Assembly (NCBI GenBank): GCA_905480445.1
Contig: CAJQQJ010000098.1
Location: 1-8,451 of the forward strand
Reading direction: 5' to 3'
From: an uncultured Alphaproteobacteria bacterium
GTDB taxonomy: Bacteria; Pseudomonadota; Alphaproteobacteria; UBA7985; CAJQQZ01
DNA length: 8,451 nt
The notes under the pieces are model-generated. The model saw only the letters and a list, made by a program, of their open reading frames with translations, was not told the origin of the DNA and ran no database searches. A program made the position numbers and the translations under genes. Shown here piece by piece: positions 1 through 6,452 of this stretch (the first letter of the stretch is position 1; each line of letters opens with the position of its first letter).

Positions 1-1
1 T

Positions 2-1297
2 GGGGAGTCCATCTTGAAGTTTGAGACCTCTCTTGCAGAAGCAGGCGAGAAAGCAACAAACAATGTCGGTCAGATGGTTGGTCGCTTTGCGGGCGAGTTA
101 GATGACGCTGGACAGCGTTCCATGCAATCTGTTCTTAAACTGGCTCAAGAGTTGCCTGAAATGACAAAGGCCATCAGTGACACAGCTGAAGGAACAGCGC
201 TTCGTCTCCAAAATGCGAGCGGTGATATCGTTGCTCAAAGCCAACATCTGGCACGATCAGCGGCTGACTTGATGTCTTATGGTGACCAGATCCGCAACGA
301 TCTACAAAGACTGCCGAATGACCTCATGAACACAACTGAAAACCTCGACGAAAAAGTCCGGGAAGTTTCAGAGCAAGTGATCGCCACTTATTCTGAGGTT
401 GGTAAGCACGTCGTTAGTACCGCTGAGCAGATGTATGAAGCCAAATCCTCCATCGAGGGTCGCTTGGCAGAAATCTCTCACTTCTACGATGATGTGAAGT
501 CTGTTGGATCTAAGATCGAAGCCAACATCAACGAGCAAACGCATCAGATTGATACCTCAACGTCGAAAGCCAGATTGGCTTGGCTGGAGGCCCAAAAGGC
601 GATGCAGCTCCATGCTGATGAGACAATCGAGTTCTCTGAGGAATACATCACAAACGTTAACCGCGTGACTGAAGTGGCCAGACGAGAAGTCGAGGATCTA
701 AGCCGTCTTTCCTCCACTACTATTGAGTCTGTTCACTCAACTTCACAGGCTGTCGGTGGGCAACTTCAAGAGTTCACCACCACGGTGACAGAGCTCAAGG
801 ATATGGTCAATTCTGTTGGCGGAGCGGCTGCTCAGCAAAGAAAAATGTTGAACGAAGCGGGCTTGGAGGCTGAACATCGGGCACGTAAGATGACGGATCA
901 GATGCTGGCCAACCAGAAGGATGCCTTCTTGAAAGATGCCGGCGCATTAGTCGGTCGTCTTCATCAAGCAGCCATTGATGTTGAGCAAATTATGATGGGC
1001 GAGCTTTCACCAGAAGTCATTCAGGCCTATCAGGCGGGAGACAAGGGTATCTCTGTTCGCCGCCTGTTAAAACGCAAGGCACCGCAACATGCGGATAGAA
1101 TTTCTACACTTTATCACAACGACGCCTCTTTTAATGCCGCCGTTGAAGCCTATCTAAGAACATTCAAAGATTTACTTGACCAGTCGAAGGTAAGTGATCC
1201 ATCAAAGCTGCTTCACACGACATTCCTGACAGGTGATCTAGGAAAACTCTATATCTTCCTGACACAGTCGCTAGGACAGTTGGAAGCTGCCGCTTAA
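2..1297 (+). CDS. Long coiled-coil protein, 3' part of gene (5' end outside window)
   Basis: The frame is open from the window's left edge with no stop. The first possible start inside is a TTG at 14 with no clear ribosome binding site, so the gene almost certainly begins upstream. Counted from that TTG there are 427 residues. Residues 1 to about 300 are rich in Glu, Gln, Ala, Ser, Thr and Lys in heptad-like patterns, with almost no Pro and no long hydrophobic run, as expected of an extended helical rod. The last 120 or so residues (about 305-425) look like a compact helical domain, with segments such as LVGRLHQAAIDVEQIM and GDLGKLYIFLTQSLGQ. No cysteine occurs in the visible part. No catalytic motif and no membrane segment is visible. 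Similar alphaproteobacterial proteins carry vague labels such as kinesin-like or apolipoprotein-like; that is recalled from memory and is not a function. A structural or envelope/cell-shape role is only a guess. The stop lies 11 bases before the ABC exporter start, so the two are probably cotranscribed. Confidence 0.85.
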   Translation, partial: GESILKFETSLAEAGEKATNNVGQMVGRFAGELDDAGQRSMQSVLKLAQELPEMTKAISDTAEGTALRLQNASGDIVAQSQHLARSAADLMSYGDQIRNDLQRLPNDLMNTTENLDEKVREVSEQVIATYSEVGKHVVSTAEQMYEAKSSIEGRLAEISHFYDDVKSVGSKIEANINEQTHQIDTSTSKARLAWLEAQKAMQLHADETIEFSEEYITNVNRVTEVARREVEDLSRLSSTTIESVHSTSQAVGGQLQEFTTTVTELKDMVNSVGGAAAQQRKMLNEAGLEAEHRARKMTDQMLANQKDAFLKDAGALVGRLHQAAIDVEQIMMGELSPEVIQAYQAGDKGISVRRLLKRKAPQHADRISTLYHNDASFNAAVEAYLRTFKDLLDQSKVSDPSKLLHTTFLTGDLGKLYIFLTQSLGQLEAAA

Positions 1298-1308
1298 AGG
1301 ACAAAGTT

Positions 1309-3180
1309 ATGGCCGGGCAAACACCGGAAAACAAGAAACAGCAGCAAGGTAAAGGGGTCGCCAATTCGGCGGCCCCTAAGCCGTCTTATGAACAAGACGG
1401 TGATCCTTGGGGCACATTGAAACGGTTGATCGTTCATGTTTGGCCAACGGGTCGCTTTGATCTCAAGTTCCTCGTTGTTGCCTCGCTGACCTTTTTGGTC
1501 TTGTCAAAAGTCGCCAACGTTACGGTTCCATATTTCTTGAAACTGGCCGTCGATGCCCTGGACAGTCCCACAGATGCCTTAGTGCTTGTGCCATTGGGTG
1601 TCATATTGGCATATGGTGCAGCGCGTGTTTTGTCCTTGGCTTTTGGGGAACTGAGAGATGCTCTCTTTGCTCGTGTTGGACAGAACGCTATCCGCAAAGT
1701 CGCACTTTCGACCTTTCGCCACCTCCATGCTCTGTCGATGCGGTTTCATCTAGACCGCCAGACTGGTGGGCTGAGCCGTGCGATTGAGCGGGGAACGAAA
1801 GGCATCGACTTTCTTCTTCGTTTTGTGCTTTTCTCCATTTTCCCAACTCTGCTTGAAATCTTTCTAGTTTGCGGGATTTTGTGGACGCTTTTTGATTTCT
1901 GGTACGCAGCTGTAACTTTCACAACCATTGTTGGCTACATCGTCTACACGATTTCTGTCACCGAATGGCGGCTCAAGTTTCGCCGCGCCATGAACAAGTC
2001 AGACTCAGAAGCCAATACCAAGGCAATCGATAGCCTGCTCAATTTCGAAACTGTTAAGTATTTCAATAACGAAGATCACGAAGCCAACCGTTTTGATGGC
2101 GCGCTGGCGGGGTATGAGAAAGCGGCGATCCGTAGCAACGTATCCCTGTCGTTTCTCAATATTGGCCAAGCAGCGATTATTTCAATTGGCGTCACTCTTG
2201 TCATGTTGATGGCGGCTTACGGAGTCAAAAATGGCACCATGACGTTGGGCGACTTCGTCTTGGTAAACACCTATTTGATTCAGCTTTACATGCCGCTCAA
2301 TTTCCTGGGTTTCGTTTACAGAGAGATCAAACAGTCTTTGGTCGACATGGAATTCATGTTCAATCTCCTCGATGAAGCGACGGAAGTGGTTGATGCCCCT
2401 GATGCTAAGCCCTTGGTTCTTTCCGGTGGCGAAGTGCAGTTTGATGCAGTAGATTTCTCCTACAACAAGGAACGCCAAATTCTTCATGGCGTTTCCTTTA
2501 GCGTTCCTAAGGGTACAACCACCGCCGTAGTGGGACCTTCTGGGTCGGGCAAGTCGACGATCGGTCGCTTGCTCTATCGCTTCTACGATGTGAATGCGGG
2601 AGCCATTCGCATTGATGGCCAGGACCTACGTGATAGCCAGCAGCAAACAGTCCGTGGTCAGATCGGGATTGTGCCTCAGGACACTGTGTTGTTCAATGAC
2701 ACGATTGCTTACAACATTGCCTATGGCCGGCCTGGCTCAAGCCAGGAAAAGGTCATTGAGGCGGCAAAATTGGCTCAGATCCATGACTTTATCCTATCGC
2801 TTCCTGACGGCTACGACACGGTTGTCGGCGAAAGGGGGCTTAAGCTCTCTGGTGGTGAAAGACAGCGTGTTTCTATTGCTAGAACGATTCTCAAAAATCC
2901 GGAGATCCTGCTCTTTGATGAGGCTACATCTGCCTTAGACAGCAGAACTGAGAAGGAAATTCAAAAGTCGTTGGCGGAAGTCTCTAAAGGCAGAACCACA
3001 CTTGTGGTCGCGCATAGACTGTCGACGATTATTGATTCGGATGAAATTATCGTGTTGGATCAAGGGCGAATCGCCGAAAAGGGTACTCATGATGTACTTC
3101 TGAAGGCCGATTCAATCTATGCAGAGATGTGGAAACGCCAACAAGAGGCACAGGCGAAGGAAGAAAAGGCCGCAGCTTAG
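1309..3180 (+). CDS. Atm1/ABCB7-type ABC exporter, fused permease-ATPase
   Basis: This 623-residue half-transporter should work as an inner-membrane homodimer. A polar N-terminal tail (1-35) leads into a six-helix exporter domain (about 45-345). The ATPase domain follows: Walker A GPSGSGKST at 409-417 with Lys415, Q-loop Gln457, signature LSGGERQ at 513-519, Walker B ILLFDEATSALD at 533-544 with Asp537 and Glu538, and H-loop His569. All catalytic residues are present. The segment LLNFETVKYFNNEDHEANRF is the hallmark of the Atm1/HMT1/ABCB7 branch and separates it from MsbA-like lipid flippases. Family members export glutathione-linked compounds: a sulfur species for cytosolic Fe-S assembly in mitochondria, and glutathione-metal conjugates in Novosphingobium Atm1. 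The exact substrate here cannot be read from the sequence. The length fits the family (about 600). An AAGGA at 1297-1301, 7 bases before the ATG, supports this start. It follows the coiled-coil gene after 11 bases. Confidence 0.95.
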   Translation: MAGQTPENKKQQQGKGVANSAAPKPSYEQDGDPWGTLKRLIVHVWPTGRFDLKFLVVASLTFLVLSKVANVTVPYFLKLAVDALDSPTDALVLVPLGVILAYGAARVLSLAFGELRDALFARVGQNAIRKVALSTFRHLHALSMRFHLDRQTGGLSRAIERGTKGIDFLLRFVLFSIFPTLLEIFLVCGILWTLFDFWYAAVTFTTIVGYIVYTISVTEWRLKFRRAMNKSDSEANTKAIDSLLNFETVKYFNNEDHEANRFDGALAGYEKAAIRSNVSLSFLNIGQAAIISIGVTLVMLMAAYGVKNGTMTLGDFVLVNTYLIQLYMPLNFLGFVYREIKQSLVDMEFMFNLLDEATEVVDAPDAKPLVLSGGEVQFDAVDFSYNKERQILHGVSFSVPKGTTTAVVGPSGSGKSTIGRLLYRFYDVNAGAIRIDGQDLRDSQQQTVRGQIGIVPQDTVLFNDTIAYNIAYGRPGSSQEKVIEAAKLAQIHDFILSLPDGYDTVVGERGLKLSGGERQRVSIARTILKNPEILLFDEATSALDSRTEKEIQKSLAEVSKGRTTLVVAHRLSTIIDSDEIIVLDQGRIAEKGTHDVLLKADSIYAEMWKRQQEAQAKEEKAAA

Positions 3181-3199
3181 ATTCTTCTCGCAAAGTTGC

Positions 3200-3228
3200 T
3201 TGACCTAGGCGGGTCACTCCCCTAGAAC
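3200..3228 (+). promoter_or_regulatory. Candidate promoter for rpmB
   Basis: TTGACC (3200-3205) and TAGAAC (3223-3228) are separated by exactly 17 bases, a good match to a housekeeping sigma promoter of alphaproteobacterial type. Transcription would start near 3235 and give a leader of about 60 bases before rpmB. The spacer also contains an inverted repeat: CTAGG (3205-3209) plus GG (3211-3212) can pair with CCCCTAG (3219-3225), with C3210 bulged. The promoter is called by eye only. Confidence 0.55.
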
Positions 3229-3240
3229 ACCGCTCAACGT

Positions 3241-3270
3241 GGTGGACTGTTTCGTCCACCCTTTTGTTTT
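3241..3270 (+). terminator. Hairpin with T-rich tail between the ABC exporter gene and rpmB
   Basis: GGTGGAC (3241-3247) and GTCCACC (3254-3260) form a perfect 7-bp stem with a 6-base loop. The tail is CTTTTGTTTT. It fits an intrinsic terminator for the coiled-coil/exporter transcript. Because the best rpmB promoter lies upstream of it, the hairpin would also sit at the very start of the rpmB leader, where it could act as an attenuator or 5' stabilising stem. The tail is interrupted by C and G, so terminator strength is uncertain. Confidence 0.6.
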
Positions 3271-3293
3271 GATTTATAGGAATAGGTAGTCCC

Positions 3294-3587
3294 ATGGCAC
3301 GCCGTTGTGATTTTACTGGTAAAGGCGTTCAGACTGGCAACAATGTTAGCCACGCGAACAACAAGACGCGCCGTCGCTTTTTGCCAAACATGCAGAAAGC
3401 TTCATTTGTCAGTGAGACATTGGGTGAAATTATCCAGGTTCGTGTAACTGCTCGCGGTATTCGCTCAATTGAGCACAATGGTGGTTTGGACTCTTTCTTG
3501 ATGTCGACTGCAGACCGCAACCTTGGTCCTGATGCGCTTAAGATTAAGAGCCGCATTAAGAAAAAGGCTGCTCCTGCAGCTGCGTAA
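3294..3587 (+). CDS. rpmB: 50S ribosomal protein L28
   Basis: A small basic protein of 97 residues that is part of the large ribosomal subunit. The N-terminus MARRCDFTGKGVQTGNNVSHANNKTRRRF is the classic L28 signature: the CDFTGKG segment, then the SHANNKTRRRFLPN segment. The central part carries RVTARGIRSIEHNGGLDSFL, and the tail is rich in Lys and Ala. The length is typical of alphaproteobacterial L28, which is longer than the 78-residue E. coli form. Only one cysteine (Cys5) is present and the usual zinc-type CxxC pairs are absent, so this is the zinc-independent version. The purine-rich AGGAATAGGT (3278-3287) ends 6 bases before the ATG. The gene stands alone, without rpmG beside it, and is bounded by a hairpin upstream and a strong terminator downstream. 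Confidence 0.97.
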   Translation: MARRCDFTGKGVQTGNNVSHANNKTRRRFLPNMQKASFVSETLGEIIQVRVTARGIRSIEHNGGLDSFLMSTADRNLGPDALKIKSRIKKKAAPAAA

Positions 3588-3606
3588 AGCGACTAAAGTT
3601 TTGAAA

Positions 3607-3635
3607 AAGGCCTGCCATTTTGGCGGGCCTTTTTT
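3607..3635. terminator. Bidirectional intrinsic terminator between rpmB and queG
   Basis: AAGGCCTGCC (3607-3616) pairs with GGCGGGCCTT (3622-3631) in a 10-bp stem with one U-G wobble and a 5-base loop. On the + strand it runs into T3630-T3635. On the - strand the complement of A3604-A3608 gives a T-run of five. It can therefore end both the rpmB and the queG transcripts. The + strand T-run overlaps the queG stop codon (3634-3636), a very compact convergent junction. Confidence 0.88.
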
Positions 3636-4761
3636 ATGGCTTCAAGTTCCATTCGCTGGTGACGGAAGCATCTGCCTCTGTTGCCAGGTGTAGCAAGCGA
3701 AGCCGCTGGAACTCGTTGACATTTAGCAGTTGAGACAAGGCCCAAACAGCGGCGCCTCTAACGAGAGGGCTGTCATTGGCCAATTGAGTTGAGGTTGGCT
3801 CAACTAGGCTTGCTAAGCCCGAATTGCCAGCTGCGATCAGCAGGTTTCTCAAAAAGCGCTCCACACCAATGCGTTTGATGGGCGAGCCCGAGAATAGAGC
3901 TCTGAAAGTCGTGTCATTCAGCACTAGCAATTCTGCTAGCTTTGGCCCGACTAAAGCTTCTCTTGGTAGAAAGCTCAGCTCCTCAGTTTGTTGAGCGAAT
4001 TTGTTCCAAGGACAAACCGCCAAGCAGTCATCACAGCCGTAGACACGATTACCAATGGCCTTACGAAACTCCTGTGGGATCGGTCCTTTATGTTCAATGG
4101 TCAGGTAGGAGATGCAACGGCGGGCGTCCAGCTGGTAGGGCTGAGGGAAGGCTTTGGTAGGGCAAATGTCCAGGCAGCGTCTACAGCCGCCACAGTGGTC
4201 ATTCTCTGCCTCGTCTGGCTCTAGTTCCAGCGTCGTATATATCTCACCCAGGAACAACCAAGAACCGTATTCGCGAGAAACAATGTTCGTATGTTTGCCT
4301 TGCCACCCGATACCGGCAGACTGTGCCAGCGGTTTTTCGAGAACAGGTGCCGTGTCGACAAAGACTTTGAGCTCACAGCCGTACTCACTCACCATCCACC
4401 GAGCTATTTGCTTGAGGCGTTTCTTGACAAGGTCATGATAGTCACGGTTCTGGGCGTAAACGGAGATATTGGCTTGGTCGGCTAAATCCAACTTTGCCAG
4501 AGGGTCAGATGCTGGTCCGTAGTTCATACCAAGTGAAATGACAGATCTGCAGTCGGACCAAAGCCCGGTGGGTGAGGCTCGTTGTTCTTTGCGGCTTTCC
4601 ATCCATTCCATGTCGCCTTGGAATCCAGCTTCGAGGAAGGCCTCAAAGCCACGTTGATTAACTTCGGGCATTGTAGCCCTCGCAAATCCAACGCTACCGA
4701 AACCGATCTCTCGAGCGAAGTCAGCAATCGCCTTTTGTCTATTTGGCTTTGAGGGCAGCAT
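3634..4761 (-). CDS. queG: Epoxyqueuosine reductase QueG
   Basis: QueG is a cytosolic cobalamin- and Fe-S-dependent enzyme that reduces epoxyqueuosine in tRNA to queuosine, the last step of the pathway. From the ATG at 4761 the protein has 375 residues, close to the 379 of E. coli. The N-terminal cobalamin-binding domain includes VDTAPVLEKPLAQ, with the probable catalytic acid Asp136. The double [4Fe-4S] ferredoxin-like part has CGGCRRCLDICP (Cys190, 193, 196, 200) and CDDCLAVCP (Cys243, 246, 250), plus Cys216, giving the eight ligands needed. The C-terminal third is HEAT-like (PIKRIGVERFLRNLLIAAGNSG and LVRGAAVWALSQLL). The frame also allows a TTG at 4779, but that codon lies inside the terminator stem and adds an unlikely MFGLPS, so the ATG at 4761 is preferred. 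Neither start has a clear Shine-Dalgarno. The gene lies downstream of DUF2853 and in the same orientation as the other queuosine genes. Confidence 0.95.
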   Translation of the reverse strand: MLPSKPNRQKAIADFAREIGFGSVGFARATMPEVNQRGFEAFLEAGFQGDMEWMESRKEQRASPTGLWSDCRSVISLGMNYGPASDPLAKLDLADQANISVYAQNRDYHDLVKKRLKQIARWMVSEYGCELKVFVDTAPVLEKPLAQSAGIGWQGKHTNIVSREYGSWLFLGEIYTTLELEPDEAENDHCGGCRRCLDICPTKAFPQPYQLDARRCISYLTIEHKGPIPQEFRKAIGNRVYGCDDCLAVCPWNKFAQQTEELSFLPREALVGPKLAELLVLNDTTFRALFSGSPIKRIGVERFLRNLLIAAGNSGLASLVEPTSTQLANDSPLVRGAAVWALSQLLNVNEFQRLRLLHLATEADASVTSEWNLKP

Positions 4762-4778
4762 GGAAGGTAGTCCAAACA

Positions 4779-4807
4779 AAAAGACCGGCCATCGAGACCG
4801 GTCTTTT
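4779..4807 (-). terminator. Strong intrinsic terminator after the DUF2853 gene
   Basis: AAAAGACCGG (4779-4788) and CCGGTCTTTT (4798-4807) form a perfect 10-bp stem with a 9-base loop. Read on the - strand, it lies 21 bases after the DUF2853 stop and is followed by a T-rich run (TCTTTTTGTTT). It ends only 17 bases before the preferred queG ATG. queG must therefore be reached by read-through or by a promoter not seen here. A terminator on the + strand is less relevant, as no + strand gene precedes it. Confidence 0.82.
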
Positions 4808-4828
4808 CAAAAGCGTTAAAGCTTTGGT

Positions 4829-5170
4829 TTAGCCGTAAACGGACTCTTTACCAAAGTGCTTAGTCAGCATGTAATACATAACAGCACGGAACTTATTGCG
4901 CTCTGACTTGCCATAAGTCTCGATTGCTTTTTGAATAGCTGCATCGAGCTCAGGACCATCAGCAAGCCCTAGCTTCTTGATGAGGAAGTTGTTCTTAACA
5001 GTTTCCAATTCGGCAGGCTGAGAAGCAGCAACAGTAGAAGCGTCTGCATTATAGATCGCAGGGCCGCAGCCTTTTGTTACCTTCTCAAGCAGATCCATGT
5101 CTGCTGTCATGCCGCACTTGTTCTTCAGATCGTCAGCATACTGTGCGATCAAATCATCACGTCTACCCAT
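4829..5170 (-). CDS. DUF2853 family protein
   Basis: A small, probably cytosolic protein of 113 residues whose function is not known. It resembles the DUF2853 family: an N-terminal MGRRDDLIAQYADDLKNKCG segment, then GCGPAIYNADASTV, then NFLIKKLGLADGPELDAAI, then a closing SERNKFRAVMYYMLTKHFGKESVYG. It looks all-helical, has no signal peptide or membrane segment, and has two cysteines (Cys19, Cys35). The frame extends to an ATG at 5215, but the start at 5170 is chosen because AGGAG (complement of 5178-5182) lies 7 bases upstream and homologs start with M-x-x-R-D-x-L. It sits between tgt and queG in the same orientation. A candidate promoter with palindromes lies upstream and a strong terminator downstream, so it may be a single-gene unit with no tie to queuosine. 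Confidence 0.85.
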   Translation of the reverse strand: MGRRDDLIAQYADDLKNKCGMTADMDLLEKVTKGCGPAIYNADASTVAASQPAELETVKNNFLIKKLGLADGPELDAAIQKAIETYGKSERNKFRAVMYYMLTKHFGKESVYG

Positions 5171-5227
5171 GGAAAATCTCCTCTTGGCTTTATGGGTTGT
5201 CCCGCCGCAGGTCAATAAGAGGCCTTA

Positions 5228-5258
5228 TCGCCCTGCGAATCTATAAACTTGAGGGCGA
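5228..5258. repeat. Inverted repeat around the DUF2853 -10 region
   Basis: TCGCCCT (5228-5234) and AGGGCGA (5252-5258) are perfect inverted 7-mers 17 bases apart. They bracket the candidate -10 box. They could be two half-sites of an operator; if transcribed in full they could also form a stem, but the predicted start near 5233 argues against that. Confidence 0.3.
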
Positions 5259-5269
5259 AACTAAGCCAA
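5240..5269 (-). promoter_or_regulatory. Candidate promoter of the DUF2853 gene
   Basis: Read on the - strand, TTGGCT (complement of 5264-5269) and TATAGA (complement of 5240-5245) are 18 bases apart. This predicts a start near 5233 and a leader of about 60 bases. The -35 box lies within the palindrome at 5263-5277, and the -10 region is flanked by the inverted repeat at 5228-5258. A second weaker option, TTGACC (complement of 5210-5215), would place the start almost on the ribosome binding site. Confidence 0.4.
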
Positions 5270-5277
5270 GTTGGCTT
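5263..5277. repeat. 15-bp palindrome, possible operator
   Basis: AAGCCAA and TTGGCTT are perfect inverted 7-mers around a single central G. The site overlaps the candidate -35 box of the DUF2853 promoter, a place where a repressor or activator dimer could bind. A further TTGGCTT lies at 5184-5190 in the leader. Confidence 0.4.
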
Positions 5278-5280
5278 GTA

Positions 5281-5320
5281 AGGGAAGGCTTTTGCTAGAT
5301 AAATTTTTATCTATCTCCCT
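5281..5320. repeat. AT-rich hairpin just after the tgt stop
   Basis: TAGATAA (5296-5302) and TTATCTA (5307-5313) form a perfect 7-bp stem with loop ATTT. Outer arms AGGGA (5281-5285) and TCCCT (5316-5320) can extend it across an internal loop. No T-run follows on the - strand, so it is not a classical terminator for the tgt transcript. It could be an RNA 3' end protection or processing structure, or chance in an AT-rich stretch. Confidence 0.35.
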
Positions 5321-5324
5321 TAAT

Positions 5325-6452
5325 TTAGAGAGCCGCGACGTCGCCCAATGCCTGTTCTTCTTCGAACGCCGCTACAAAGTCGTCAAATGAGCCCATTTCC
5401 AACGCGGTGCGCATACCAGCCATCAGTTCTTGGTAGTAATACAAGTTGTGCCAAGTGAGCAGCATGTTACCCAAAATTTCGGAAGCCATAACCAGATGGC
5501 GGATGTAGGCACGGCTATAGGACTTACAGGCCGGACAGAGGCATTGATCGTCAATTGGACGTGGGTCATCCTTGTGACGAGCGTTGCGCATATTGACGGC
5601 GCCGCGACGTGTGAAGGCCTGGCTGGTGCGACCAGAACGCGTAGGTAGAACACAATCGAACATGTCGACGCCGCGTTTTACCGAACCTACCAAATCGCTT
5701 GGCTTGCCAACACCCATGAGGTAGCGAGGTTTGTCCTTTGGCAACATGGGAGCAGTGTAGTCCAGCACCTCGAACATGATGTCTTGGCCTTCACCAACGG
5801 CCAGGCCGCCGATAGCATAACCAGGGAAGTCGAGGTCTGTTAGTCGTCTGACGGATTCTTCACGCAGATTGCGGTAAGTGCTGCCTTGGACAATGCCATA
5901 CAGCGCGTAGCCGGGACGGTTCACAAAGGCCTTTTTAGAACGTTCTGCCCAATCCATAGAAAGTGCCATAGACTCACGGGCTATGGGCTCTGACGCAGGG
6001 TAGGGTGTGCATTCATCGAATGCCATGGTGATTGTAGCGTCGAGCAGGTTCTGGATGTGCATGGAGCGTTCTGGGGTGAGACGCTCCTCATGGCCATCGA
6101 TATGAGATTTGAATGTGACGCCATCGCTATCGATTTTACGCAGTTTAGCGAGGGACATGACTTGGTAACCACCTGAATCAGTCAAGATCGGACCAGGCCA
6201 ATTCATGAACTTGTGCAATCCACCTAGTGCTGCAATTCTCTCGGCCGTTGGGCGCAACATCAGGTGATAGGTATTACCCAAAATTATCTGTGCGCCAGTG
6301 GAGGCCACAGATTCTGGCAGCATGGCTTTCACCGTCGCTGCGGTGCCCACTGGCATGAAAGCTGGTGTGTCGATGACACCGTGTGCCGTAGTGACCTGCC
6401 CGCGGCGAGCTTCGCCGGACCTGTGTGTGACGTTAAAGGAAAAGTCTGGCAT
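5325..6452 (-). CDS. tgt: tRNA-guanine transglycosylase (queuine tRNA-ribosyltransferase)
   Basis: Bacterial Tgt exchanges guanine-34 for preQ1 in tRNAs for Asp, Asn, His and Tyr, in the cytosol. At 375 residues it has the normal length. The TIM-barrel motifs are intact: TDSGGYQVMSL (Asp92, general acid/base), FDECTPY (Asp146, base recognition), GGLAVGEG (214-221), MGVGKP and MFDCVLPTRSGR with nucleophile Asp266. The zinc site is CLCPAC (Cys304, 306, 309) plus His335. Tyr96 in the DSGGYQ loop matches the Zymomonas enzyme and differs from Phe in E. coli, an alphaproteobacterial trait. The start ATG overlaps the queA stop as TGATG, with AAGGA 6 bases upstream, so translation is likely coupled to queA. 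Presence of QueA and QueG argues that the substrate is preQ1, not queuine. Confidence 0.97.
   Translation of the reverse strand: MPDFSFNVTHRSGEARRGQVTTAHGVIDTPAFMPVGTAATVKAMLPESVASTGAQIILGNTYHLMLRPTAERIAALGGLHKFMNWPGPILTDSGGYQVMSLAKLRKIDSDGVTFKSHIDGHEERLTPERSMHIQNLLDATITMAFDECTPYPASEPIARESMALSMDWAERSKKAFVNRPGYALYGIVQGSTYRNLREESVRRLTDLDFPGYAIGGLAVGEGQDIMFEVLDYTAPMLPKDKPRYLMGVGKPSDLVGSVKRGVDMFDCVLPTRSGRTSQAFTRRGAVNMRNARHKDDPRPIDDQCLCPACKSYSRAYIRHLVMASEILGNMLLTWHNLYYYQELMAGMRTALEMGSFDDFVAAFEEEQALGDVAAL

Noticed and set aside
2594..2938. A 114-codon frame within the ATPase domain of the exporter gene.
   Set aside because: It is an out-of-frame reading of the conserved nucleotide-binding domain, rich in Arg, Ser and Leu as expected for a shadow.
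4154..4485. Open frames on the + strand opposite queG.
   Set aside because: They lie wholly within a gene with intact family motifs on the other strand, lack ribosome binding sites and show no recognisable protein.
5171..5215. An upstream in-frame ATG would lengthen the DUF2853 protein by 15 residues.
   Set aside because: The extra MTCGGTTHKAKRRFS segment has no family counterpart and spans the ribosome binding site of the 5170 start.
5210..5215. TTGACC on the - strand as the -35 box for DUF2853.
   Set aside because: A -10 box at the proper distance would fall almost on the ribosome binding site and no good match is present; the upstream pair fits better.
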